NCBI GenBank assembly: GCA_002726335.1
Contig: PBSR01000086.1
Location: forward strand, 1 to 22,178
DNA length: 22,178 nt
DNA from: Gemmatimonadaceae bacterium
Lineage (GTDB): Bacteria; Latescibacterota; UBA2968; UBA8231
Direction: 5' to 3'
Both the position numbers and the translations under genes were made by a program. Of this stretch, positions 7,233 through 14,583 are shown in pieces (the stretch's first letter is position 1; each line of letters begins with the position of its first letter). The notes beneath the pieces are model-generated. The model made no database searches and was not told the DNA's origin. It saw only the letters and a program-made list of their open reading frames with translations.

Positions 7233-8234
7233 GTGGCTGACCTGCAGCGCCTGACGTTTCTCGTCCATCCCTTCTGCTACGCCCCGTCGCGCGACCGTGC
7301 CGATGGTTTCACCGCGGACCTGTGGGATGGGTACCAGGCACGTGAGACCGAAGTTGCACGAGGCTGGAACGCCCTGATCGACGACCTGAGCGACGCCGAT
7401 GGTCTCGTCTTCCACCCGTGCTTCGAATCCCGGGAGGAGCTCGAGCTGGCGGAGCGTGCCCGCCTGAAGCTGGGTGATCGTTTTCTGCGGCTGGGATCGC
7501 GACAGGAGTTGTACACGCCCGAAGCCATGGCCGCTCTGGCGCCGGAGATCTCGACAGCCTTCCAGAGACGGGGCAAGTACAGCTGGGCGGTTCACGATCT
7601 GCGTGTCGCCGCCTTCTCCTACCACTACGCTCTCGATCTGTTGGCCGCCTACCAGGAGCGTGGCATCACCATCGACACGTCACGGCTGGCACTGCGTGCG
7701 GTGGGTGAATCCTTCGAAGGCTGCGTGACGACGTGGACCACCATGGTGCCACAGTTTCTGGGGGCGCCGGCGCGGGTGCAGATTCCGTATGAGCTGACAG
7801 TGCCGGACAGCTACTTCCTGCTCGGCTGCCAATACCTCGGCCGCACCGAGCTGGCCTGTGACACAGCCCTGTACCTGTTTCGTGATGGCGCCCGCACGAT
7901 AGCTCACTTCAAGCGGGAGCGGGTGGAACTGGCCGATCCCAGCTACTACGTCCGGCTCGAGATGGACCCGGGCCGATTGAGTGTGTGCACCAGGGATGGA
8001 AACGTGCTTCTGTCGCCGGATCAGCCTCTCTCGCCAGAGGTACCACCGAGTCTGGTGCGCTGTGAGGACGGCCACATCGAGGTGATGGTCGCCTCGGGCC
8101 GAGGCCGGGGCGGTGAAGGGCCGCCCTACTATCCACGGGAAGCTCCCCTGTTCATCACCGCCGAGGGATACTTCGGTGATGAGCTGGCAGCTGCCGCGTC
8201 CAAGCCTCGGGTCGTACCCGTCGACCCACTGTGA
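7233..8234 (+). CDS. Unrecognised protein next to the EgtB-like enzyme
   Basis: 333 aa from a GTG six bases after the EgtB-like stop; the ribosome binding site is weak, so translation is probably coupled to the upstream gene. I do not recognise the family. The protein looks soluble and alpha/beta mixed, with no signal peptide or membrane segment. Two similar strand-like motifs carry adjacent His-Pro and Cys: LVHPFCYA (10-17; H12, C15) and LVFHPCFES (58-66; H61, C63). A middle segment ESFEGCVTTWTTMVPQFLG (159-177) looks like a conserved core. The C-terminal third (about 200-315) is rich in beta-strand-like sequence. Codon use and base composition match the neighbours. The tight spacing to the EgtB-like gene and the following SDR suggests a shared pathway, which is inference from position only. 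Confidence 0.72.
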   Translation: MADLQRLTFLVHPFCYAPSRDRADGFTADLWDGYQARETEVARGWNALIDDLSDADGLVFHPCFESREELELAERARLKLGDRFLRLGSRQELYTPEAMAALAPEISTAFQRRGKYSWAVHDLRVAAFSYHYALDLLAAYQERGITIDTSRLALRAVGESFEGCVTTWTTMVPQFLGAPARVQIPYELTVPDSYFLLGCQYLGRTELACDTALYLFRDGARTIAHFKRERVELADPSYYVRLEMDPGRLSVCTRDGNVLLSPDQPLSPEVPPSLVRCEDGHIEVMVASGRGRGGEGPPYYPREAPLFITAEGYFGDELAAAASKPRVVPVDPL

Positions 8235-8244
8235 CGACATCCAC

Positions 8245-8253
8245 GAAGGAGGA
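8245..8253 (+). promoter_or_regulatory. Strong ribosome binding site that selects a TTG start
   Basis: GAAGGAGGA ends four bases before TTG 8258. An ATG at 8254 lies in another frame and abuts the Shine-Dalgarno sequence, so the TTG, which is in frame with the SDR, is the likely start. Confidence 0.75.
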
Positions 8254-8257
8254 ATGA

Positions 8258-8983
8258 TTGGCCCGGAAAAAGGTGTTGATCACCGGTGCGGCGGGCCGCA
8301 TCGGTCAGGTACTGCGCGCCGGTCTGAAGGATCGCTACGACCTGCGCCTGCTCTACAACCGCACCGTGCTGCCGGCAGAGGATGGTGAGGAAGTGTGCGT
8401 CGCCGACATCACCGACCTGGCCAGGATGGAAGAGGCCGTGGACGGCTGCGATGCCGTGATCCACATGGCCGGCAACCCTTCCATGAAAGCCTCCTTCGAT
8501 GACTGCCAGTATCAGAATATCCTCGGCACGCATCGTATCTATGAGGCCTGCGTGCAACGTGAGTGCCGCCGTGTCATCTTCGCCAGCACCAACCACGTGA
8601 CCGGTATGTATGAGCAGGAGGGTGTATACACACGACCTGACATGCCGGTGCGGCCCGACAGCTTCTACGGCGCCAGCAAAGCCCACGGCGAAGCCCTGGG
8701 GCGCTACTACGCCGACAACTTCGATCTGGCCGTCATCTGCCTGCGCATCGGCACCTTCCAGCCCGACGAGTCGGTCATCAACCGCAAGAGCGATCGCATC
8801 CTGTCCACATGGCTCAGCCATCGGGACACGGTGCAGCTGTGCTGGCGCGGCATCGAGGCCGCGGATGTAAAATTCGGGATTTACTACGGGATCTCAGGCA
8901 ACAAGCGCGGCTACTGGGACATCCAGAACGCTGTCTCCGAACTGGGGTACGCGCCGGAAGACGACGCCGAGAAGCACGCCTGA
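8258..8983 (+). CDS. NAD-dependent epimerase/dehydratase family protein, uronate-dehydrogenase-like SDR
   Basis: 241 aa from a TTG start with an AAGGAGG ribosome binding site. The extended-SDR Rossmann fold starts at once: VLITGAAGRIG (6-16) with G10, G13 and G16. D50 in VADITD and HMAGNPS (69-75) are further dinucleotide-site elements, and the catalytic pair is Y137-x3-K141 in FYGASKAHGE. The FASTNHVTGMYE segment (108-119) is typical of uronate dehydrogenases (oxidation of glucuronate or galacturonate to the lactone) and related sugar epimerases. The protein is slightly shorter than typical uronate dehydrogenases (about 265 aa). It is last in the plus-strand run, 23 bases after the unrecognised gene, and converges on an ABC permease gene with a 14-base gap. 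The exact sugar substrate is not determined. Confidence 0.85.
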   Translation: MARKKVLITGAAGRIGQVLRAGLKDRYDLRLLYNRTVLPAEDGEEVCVADITDLARMEEAVDGCDAVIHMAGNPSMKASFDDCQYQNILGTHRIYEACVQRECRRVIFASTNHVTGMYEQEGVYTRPDMPVRPDSFYGASKAHGEALGRYYADNFDLAVICLRIGTFQPDESVINRKSDRILSTWLSHRDTVQLCWRGIEAADVKFGIYYGISGNKRGYWDIQNAVSELGYAPEDDAEKHA

Positions 8984-8997
8984 TCCAGGGGTACCGA

Positions 8998-10428
8998 TCA
9001 CGAACCGTCGACGCCCTCAGTCCTCGGCAAGGGCGTATCCCGTGACGTCGGCGCGGTTGATCGCCACAGGGCGAACAGCATGGCCCCCAGCGCTTCGAAC
9101 ACGAGAATCGTCAGCGGCATCACGCCGGCGGCGAAGCTCTCGGCGAAGCTCAGCGGCTTCTCCTGAAACCGGGGAATCTCGTCGCCGTCCAGTGGCTTCA
9201 TGGACATGTACGCCGGCAGGTATCTCACGTGCGGCGAATCGGGGTCAGCCGCGTCCCGGTGGCCGACGAACTCGCGCACCACGAGCCTGTGCTCCAGTGC
9301 CTGCCGGAAGAAGCTCTCGCGCTTGGCCACACCGGTCTTCAGCATGGCCTCGATGGTGTACTGAAAGGCGAATCCCGGCGACAGCAGATTGACGGCACGC
9401 GCCACCTCGTAGCGCTGCAGCTGCTGGGCGAAGCCGTGCCTGCGCACCTGCATCTGCTCCTTCTCCACCTCCTCGATACGCTGCGCGACCTGCCTCTCTA
9501 CGGCAAAGCCATCCTGACCGGCCAGCGACGAATCACGCAACGCCAGCCCGCCCTTGGTCAGAGTCTCCCGGGCTTCATTCATGACATCGTAGGACTTGAA
9601 CATCCAGCCCTCTTCGTGTTCTACCGCCTGCATGGCGATGAGGAACGAGCACTGGGGGATGACGACGATGAACACCGCCCACGTCATCGTCAGCAGGACG
9701 AGGGAGGACGCCGAGGTTCGTGTGAGGGCCGAAATCCCCAGGGTGATGAAGAGGAACAGCGACAGGTACACGACGGTGGCCACCAGGAACAACAGGTGCG
9801 CCCACAGGAGCGCTCCATTGAGTTCGACAGCACCGTGCATCGTCTGAATAAGCAGGCTGACGACGGTACCGAGCAGCGTCGCCACGAGCAGCACGGCGAG
9901 ATGGGCCGCAAACTTGCCGACCAGCACACGGCCCCGGGAGATGGGGTTGGCGAAGACCTGTCGCAGCGTACCGCGCTGTGCCTCTCCCGAGATCCCGTCG
10001 TACGCCAGCATGATGCACAGAAAGGAGAGCACCAGACGGACGATGAGCGTCCAGTCCGTGTTCTCGAAGCGGCTCATCCAGAAGTTGACGTCGCGCGCAA
10101 ACCAGCGGAAGGGGATCCTGCCCGTCTCCGCACCGAACCAGAGGCTGCCCCACATCCGGTCGAATCCACTCTCGACGATGAATCCAGTTCCCGTGGGCTG
10201 GTTGGCCACGCGCAACCCCGCCCCGACGGCGTCCCGTATCGTCTCGATACCGTCGAGCCGACGGCTCAGGTCCGCCGTCAACTGGGAGTCGACCTGCGCC
10301 TGGGTCTCCATACGCCAGGAGTACATCGTACCATTGACGACAAAGAACAGCAGCACCACGATCATACTGAGCTGCACGCGGAGTGAGATCAGGTGGTCGT
10401 GAAGCTGGTGCAGGAAGACGATGGTCAC
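8998..10428 (-). CDS. ABC-2 type transporter permease, DUF3526-like (second of a pair)
   Basis: 476 aa from GTG 10428, which lies 7 bases after the stop of the upstream permease and has GAGG before it; a longer frame to 10482 would overlap that gene. About six membrane segments are readable: 18-36, 127-145, 174-196, 205-231, 241-265 and 433-455. Large extracytoplasmic loops lie between the first and second (about 37-126) and before the last (about 266-430), as in DUF3526/ABC-2 export permeases. The cytoplasmic coupling motif E149-AQR-G-T-LRQVFANPISR after the second segment fits ABC-2 permeases. The substrate is unknown. It pairs with the gene at 10436-12019; no ATP-binding gene is found in this window. 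Confidence 0.85.
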   Translation of the reverse strand: MTIVFLHQLHDHLISLRVQLSMIVVLLFFVVNGTMYSWRMETQAQVDSQLTADLSRRLDGIETIRDAVGAGLRVANQPTGTGFIVESGFDRMWGSLWFGAETGRIPFRWFARDVNFWMSRFENTDWTLIVRLVLSFLCIMLAYDGISGEAQRGTLRQVFANPISRGRVLVGKFAAHLAVLLVATLLGTVVSLLIQTMHGAVELNGALLWAHLLFLVATVVYLSLFLFITLGISALTRTSASSLVLLTMTWAVFIVVIPQCSFLIAMQAVEHEEGWMFKSYDVMNEARETLTKGGLALRDSSLAGQDGFAVERQVAQRIEEVEKEQMQVRRHGFAQQLQRYEVARAVNLLSPGFAFQYTIEAMLKTGVAKRESFFRQALEHRLVVREFVGHRDAADPDSPHVRYLPAYMSMKPLDGDEIPRFQEKPLSFAESFAAGVMPLTILVFEALGAMLFALWRSTAPTSRDTPLPRTEGVDGS

Positions 10429-10435
10429 GGCCGCC

Positions 10436-12019
10436 TCACGCAAACCGGTAGCGGACGAAACGCAGCACGGTGATGGTGACACAGAGGCTGAAGCTCAGCA
10501 GCAGCACGATGAGTCCCGGCATCATCAGCGTCAGCGATTGACCCAGGGTGCGCTTCCACCCGTCGCCGTACTTTGGCAGATCCGTCAGATCCAGCGTGCG
10601 GGCGGGGTCCCTGGCGGCCAGTTCCTGCTGCCGTTCCAGCCACTCGGCGCGGCTGCTCATGAAGTCGGAGCCATCGGCCAGCATGTCCGCGGTCACGCTC
10701 TCCGGATCCGGCACCAGGGGTTCCTGGTCGACGGGATCGTCGGTGAACCAGCGGCGCCACGAGGCGGAACTCATCTTCGTTCGCAGGTAGTCGACATATG
10801 TCACGCGGTAGCGTTGACCGAAGTGGGAGAAGAAGAACAGATCGTCCAGTGACGACCGCGCCAGGTACTTCATCAGGCTTCGGTAGTTGGTCAGCGGCGA
10901 CAGGACCGCCCACTTGTCGACGAGAAATTCCTGCTGTGCCAGCGGCATCTGGTTGGCCGTGCGGTACTTGAAGTCCTCATCTGCGTATTCGAGCATCTGG
11001 TCGAAACGGAACCGGGCTCGCTGCTCCCGCCAGGCATTGCCCCGCGGATGGGAGTAGCGGGTCAGCGGGCCGGCGCTGTACGATTTCATGTAGGCCGCAC
11101 CGGGAGGGGGATTGCGTGCCTCCCACTCTTCCATCTCACCCGCCTGCGTCTGGCGCACTTCCCGCATCTTTGTGAGATACTCCCAGAATGGCGGGTACGG
11201 AACACCGTACCGCGTCAGCCCTGGCAGGCAGTTCATGTACCCCACCCCGGCGATGAGCCAGACGAAAAGGCACACCGTCAGTGACGTCGCCGAGTTGTGC
11301 GTGATCGACGAGACCATGGCGCTGAAGGCGAACACGAGTCCGAGCACGAGGCAGGACAGAGCCAGCATCAGGCCGAGGCGCAGCCAGTCGTCGCCGCTGA
11401 ACTGGACATCGCCATTGCCCAGCAGGATCGACAGGGCCACCACGTAGGCCAGCAGCAGCGGTACCCACAACGACAACATGCCGCCCACCAGCTTGGCGGC
11501 GATGATGTGGGCCCTCGGCACCGGGTTGGACAGCAGCAGCCGCAGCGTGCCCTGCTCACGTTCACCGCTGATACAGTCGAAGCCGATGACGACGGCGAGA
11601 AAGCTCAGCAGGATGGCGACGACGGTGGAGAAATCGATGCGCACCAGGGTCTGCATGAGATCGTCGTACTCGCCAGAGCCGACGCTTTCGCCGCTGCCCT
11701 CCTGGTATTCGTCGACGAAGACCTCGAAGCGGCGCCCATTGCCTCCGGCCAGCCCGCGGGCAAGGATCTGCACCGGCTGCGGCGGTACGAGCACGTGGGG
11801 CTCCACCCGCGGGTAGATGGTTGCCTCGTTCAGGGCCTCCAGACGCTCGTCGAGGGCCTGCTGGTAGGCGTCGACACTCACCGAGAACTCGAGACTGCCC
11901 ATCAGCGTCGTCAGCAGGCACAGGACCACGGTAAAGGCCAGGGCCACGATGAGCCGCAGGGTCAGCAGATTGGTCAGCAGATTGGTCAGCAGCTCTTTGC
12001 GGACGAGGGTCCAGATCAT
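10436..12019 (-). CDS. ABC-2 type transporter permease, DUF3526-like (first of a pair)
   Basis: 527 aa with the same architecture as its downstream partner. Membrane segments lie near 22-41, 131-149, 181-200, 213-235, 244-262 and 496-518. An extracytoplasmic loop spans about 42-130, and a very large one about 263-495. The coupling motif is GERE-Q-GTLRLLLSNPVPRAH (E153, G157, T158), a close parallel to the partner's GEAQRGTLR motif. The two proteins probably form a heterodimeric exporter or complex-assembly permease. The N-terminus contains an exact repeat, LLTNLLTNLLTL (10-21), coded by a 12-base tandem repeat. The ATG at 12019 is close to the oppositely oriented acetyltransferase gene. An ATPase subunit would be expected beside these genes but is not there. 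Confidence 0.87.
   Translation of the reverse strand: MIWTLVRKELLTNLLTNLLTLRLIVALAFTVVLCLLTTLMGSLEFSVSVDAYQQALDERLEALNEATIYPRVEPHVLVPPQPVQILARGLAGGNGRRFEVFVDEYQEGSGESVGSGEYDDLMQTLVRIDFSTVVAILLSFLAVVIGFDCISGEREQGTLRLLLSNPVPRAHIIAAKLVGGMLSLWVPLLLAYVVALSILLGNGDVQFSGDDWLRLGLMLALSCLVLGLVFAFSAMVSSITHNSATSLTVCLFVWLIAGVGYMNCLPGLTRYGVPYPPFWEYLTKMREVRQTQAGEMEEWEARNPPPGAAYMKSYSAGPLTRYSHPRGNAWREQRARFRFDQMLEYADEDFKYRTANQMPLAQQEFLVDKWAVLSPLTNYRSLMKYLARSSLDDLFFFSHFGQRYRVTYVDYLRTKMSSASWRRWFTDDPVDQEPLVPDPESVTADMLADGSDFMSSRAEWLERQQELAARDPARTLDLTDLPKYGDGWKRTLGQSLTLMMPGLIVLLLSFSLCVTITVLRFVRYRFA
11960..11992. repeat. 12-base tandem repeat, 2.75 copies, inside the permease gene
   Basis: GGTCAGCAGATT occurs twice in full and once as nine bases. 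On the minus strand it codes for NLLT units next to the first membrane helix. The unit length is a multiple of three, so copy-number change would keep the frame and shift the helix edge by four residues. Confidence 0.9.
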
Positions 12020-12115
12020 GCCTGCTATTGAACGGGGCCGTGGTGGACAATGTCAATCGCAGTGAAAAGTGGCAGCAACCTATACTATGTGCTCGTCACC
12101 GAGGAGTCTTCGCGT

Positions 12116-13057
12116 ATGCTCGAGTTCAATGACGCCAGCGCAGACCAGCGCGCGGCCCTGCATCCGGCACTGGTCGATCGTCGCACGCTACTGAATTCCG
12201 CGGACCCGAGCCTTGGTCGAACTGACGCGCGCAGGTCCGCCGAGGACGAGGTGGGCGGGATTCTCGAAAAGTTCGACGAGGCCCGTGACACTCTCCTGGT
12301 CTTCTCTCGGCGCGATCGCACGCAGCCGTTGGGACATGCGTGGTGGCGCACAGGGGTTGGGAATTACCCTGAGGAGGGCCTCGCCGTCCTCCGAGATCTC
12401 GAGGTCGAGTCAGAGCACTTCACGGAGGCGACGTCGAAGGTCCTGGGCCGCCTCGAAGCGGCTGGCACCCGGCTGGTGGTAACCCGCGCGCGGGCCGACG
12501 ACAGCGCCTCGCTGTGCGGATTCGAGATCGCTGGTTTCCGTCGCATCTCCATGGTCATGTATCGCGACCTGGCGAGACCCCTGTCCCTGGATATGAGCTG
12601 CCCGGCGGTCTCGCTGCGGACGATGACCGCCGCCGAGGCGACCAGCTACTGGACTCAGTTCACCAGGGAATACACCGATGTCCTTATCGACGAGATGCGG
12701 ACACCGGAGTTCGCTCACCGGGAGGCACACTGGCTGGCAGATCTGAGTCAGCAGGAAGAAGGTCTCCCGCTGGCCATCGTCGACGAGGAATCGGGTGAGT
12801 CCGTCGGCGCGCTCTGGTACTTCGTCAGCGACAGCGGGGTCGGCTCGATCTCCGACATCCGGCTGCAGGAGACCTGCAGGGGACGTGGGTTCGGTACCGC
12901 CACCTTCCAGTGCCTCGAGGCCCGGGCGCTGGAGGCCGGGACCCGCTTCCTTGTTCTGGGTGTGGCCTGCAGCAATCAACCCGCCCTGCGACTCTACCGG
13001 AAGGTCGGTTTCGAGGCCACTTCGATCGAACTTCGACGACGGATCGGTCCCTCGTGA
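12116..13057 (+). CDS. GNAT-family N-acetyltransferase with two GNAT-like halves
   Basis: 313 aa from ATG 12116, which has GAGGAG nine bases upstream and a TATACT -10-like box at 12081-12086; I found no convincing -35. An in-frame ATG at 12050 would add 22 residues. The C-terminal half holds a full acetyl-CoA site: SVGALWYF (229-236), GSISDIRL (243-250), then CRGRGFGTATFQCLEARAL (254-272) with the R/Q-x-x-G-x-G/A motif, then LGVACSNQPALRLYRKVGFE (281-300). The N-terminal half (about 59-150) repeats the fold in degenerate form (LGHAWWRTG, GFRRISMVMYRDL) without a clear CoA loop, as in tandem-GNAT proteins. The acceptor is unknown. It converges on the DAO-family oxidoreductase with only 7 bases between stops. 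Confidence 0.8.
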   Translation: MLEFNDASADQRAALHPALVDRRTLLNSADPSLGRTDARRSAEDEVGGILEKFDEARDTLLVFSRRDRTQPLGHAWWRTGVGNYPEEGLAVLRDLEVESEHFTEATSKVLGRLEAAGTRLVVTRARADDSASLCGFEIAGFRRISMVMYRDLARPLSLDMSCPAVSLRTMTAAEATSYWTQFTREYTDVLIDEMRTPEFAHREAHWLADLSQQEEGLPLAIVDEESGESVGALWYFVSDSGVGSISDIRLQETCRGRGFGTATFQCLEARALEAGTRFLVLGVACSNQPALRLYRKVGFEATSIELRRRIGPS

Positions 13058-13064
13058 TTCTGCT

Positions 13065-14477
13065 TCAGTGGTCGCTGTCCGCCTTGCCCGCCGCCTGAGC
13101 AAACCGGGCGAGCCAGGTGTCGACCCGGTTCGGCACGCGACCGGAATCTTCCGCGGCCTCCTTGCGGCGAATCCCGTTGCGCACCAGCATGGCGCCCAGC
13201 CAGCGAATCGGCTCCGGCGGGAATCGGCCCCTGGGTCCACCGACAAATCCAGCGCGGCTCCACTCGTCGTCCATGTCCAGCACCAGAGAGCGGAGGATCT
13301 TGCCTCCCAGCAGAGACTGCGTCACGCCGTTGCCCGAGTAGCCGTATCCATAGAAGACATTCGGCTGGGCGGGCAGGGGCCCGAAGAAGGGGAAGCCCGT
13401 CGTCGAACGATCGGAGGCGCCGTTCCAACAGGCTTCGAGACCCACGTCGCACAGCTCTGGAAAAAACCGGTTCAGGGCGCCTCGAATCTGCCACTCATAT
13501 GTGCTGGGCTCGAAGAAGGACGGAATCATCCGGGAGCCGTAGGCGAAGGTGTTGCCGCCTTTGCCCAGCAGCAGTCGCCCATCTCCGGTGGCATGGTAGT
13601 AGTGGACGAAGATCCGTGAGTCACAGACCGAGGCGCCGTGGTCCAGGCCAATCCTGTCGAGCAACTCCGGGCAGGGTTGTGTGATCCCCATGTCGGAACT
13701 GACGACGGTGATGGTGCGACCAAATTCCGGGACCAGGCCGGTGATCCAGGCGTTGGTGGCGAGAACGACCTTCTTCGCGCGCACGCTGCCCTGATCGGTG
13801 ACGACACGTGCCACGACCCCGCGCTCCAGACGCCGCATGGGGGTGCCTTCATGGATCACCACCCCCATCTCCCGTGCCACGCGGGCCAGCCCGCGGACCA
13901 GCAAGGCAGGCTGCACACTGCCGGCGGCCCTCGAGAAATGTGCTTCCAGCAGATCCTGTGTCCCGGCGATGGCTGCCGCCTGCGGTGGCGTCATCTCCTC
14001 CCAGCTGTTGATCCCTGACTTGTCGAGTGCTCTGAGAACCGAATCCATGACTCCCACCTGCGCCTGGTTGGTCGCCATATACAGGGCGCCGTCCAGGCGC
14101 AGGTCGCACTCGATCCCATGTGTCTGTGCGAAGTCGTGGATTTCGGCAACCGCCTGCTCCGAAGCCTGGACCAGACGCGCCGCTTCCCCCTCACCATAGA
14201 ACCGGATCAGTGACAGGTACTTGGTCGCCAGGGTCAGCATGCAGCCGCCGTTGGCTCCCGAGGCGCCATGGCCGCACAACTCCTGCTCGACGACGACAAC
14301 CTTGCGGTCGGGATCCGTCTGCTTGATGAGGATGGCCGTCCACAGGCCGGTGTACCCACCACCGACGATACAGACGTCGACCTCGAGCTCACCGCGCAGC
14401 GGCGCCGGATCGGGTGCCCGCTCGTGGCGCAGGGCCTGGTCGAACCACCAGGCGCGGTACGGTGCGTCGCCGGTCAT
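13065..14477 (-). CDS. FAD-dependent oxidoreductase, DAO family (amine/aminophosphonate oxidase-like)
   Basis: 470 aa. A short AYRxWW-like N-terminus (PYRAWWFDQAL) is followed by the dinucleotide-binding motif VCIVGGGYTGLWTA (G39, G41, G44). E64 ends the second strand, and GASGANGGCM (71-80) follows. The C-terminus carries GYGYSGNGVTQSLLGGKI, the FAD-contacting DAO signature. This layout matches the gamma-glutamylputrescine oxidase (PuuB) and putative aminophosphonate oxidoreductase group, which oxidise primary or secondary amines with oxygen. The substrate cannot be read from the sequence. A strong ribosome binding site, GAGGAG, lies five bases before the ATG. The gene is divergent from the DUF5107-TPR gene across about 106 bases. 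Confidence 0.88.
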   Translation of the reverse strand: MTGDAPYRAWWFDQALRHERAPDPAPLRGELEVDVCIVGGGYTGLWTAILIKQTDPDRKVVVVEQELCGHGASGANGGCMLTLATKYLSLIRFYGEGEAARLVQASEQAVAEIHDFAQTHGIECDLRLDGALYMATNQAQVGVMDSVLRALDKSGINSWEEMTPPQAAAIAGTQDLLEAHFSRAAGSVQPALLVRGLARVAREMGVVIHEGTPMRRLERGVVARVVTDQGSVRAKKVVLATNAWITGLVPEFGRTITVVSSDMGITQPCPELLDRIGLDHGASVCDSRIFVHYYHATGDGRLLLGKGGNTFAYGSRMIPSFFEPSTYEWQIRGALNRFFPELCDVGLEACWNGASDRSTTGFPFFGPLPAQPNVFYGYGYSGNGVTQSLLGGKILRSLVLDMDDEWSRAGFVGGPRGRFPPEPIRWLGAMLVRNGIRRKEAAEDSGRVPNRVDTWLARFAQAAGKADSDH

Positions 14478-14510
14478 CGGTACTCCTCAGACGTGTCCTG
14501 GGAAGCTGCT

Positions 14511-14530
14511 GCCTCCCTGCGGCAGGAGGC
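14511..14530. repeat. Inverted repeat in the divergent intergenic region
   Basis: GCCTCC and GGAGGC form the outer arms and TGC/GCA an inner pair, with one bulged base. It lies between the oxidoreductase start (14477) and the DUF5107 gene start (14584). It could be an operator or a leader hairpin for the oxidoreductase transcript. Confidence 0.4.
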
Positions 14531-14583
14531 CGAATTGTGTTGCTTACAAAGTACACACAGACACATCAACGGAGTGGGTGGCG

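Noticed and set aside
9229..10386. 385-aa plus-strand frame antisense to the second permease
   Set aside because: Rich in Gln, His, Arg and Asp without domains, while the opposite strand encodes a clear membrane protein.
11297..12031. 244-aa plus-strand frame antisense to the first permease
   Set aside because: Low-complexity His/Gln/Asp composition with no ribosome binding site; a shadow of the permease gene.
14221..14583. N-terminal extension of the DUF5107 gene
   Set aside because: It overlaps the oxidoreductase on the other strand. The family-like sequence begins at ATG 14584.
14478..14583. Promoters for the divergent oxidoreductase and DUF5107 genes
   Set aside because: Candidate boxes such as TTGATG with TAAGCA are too weak to report as features.
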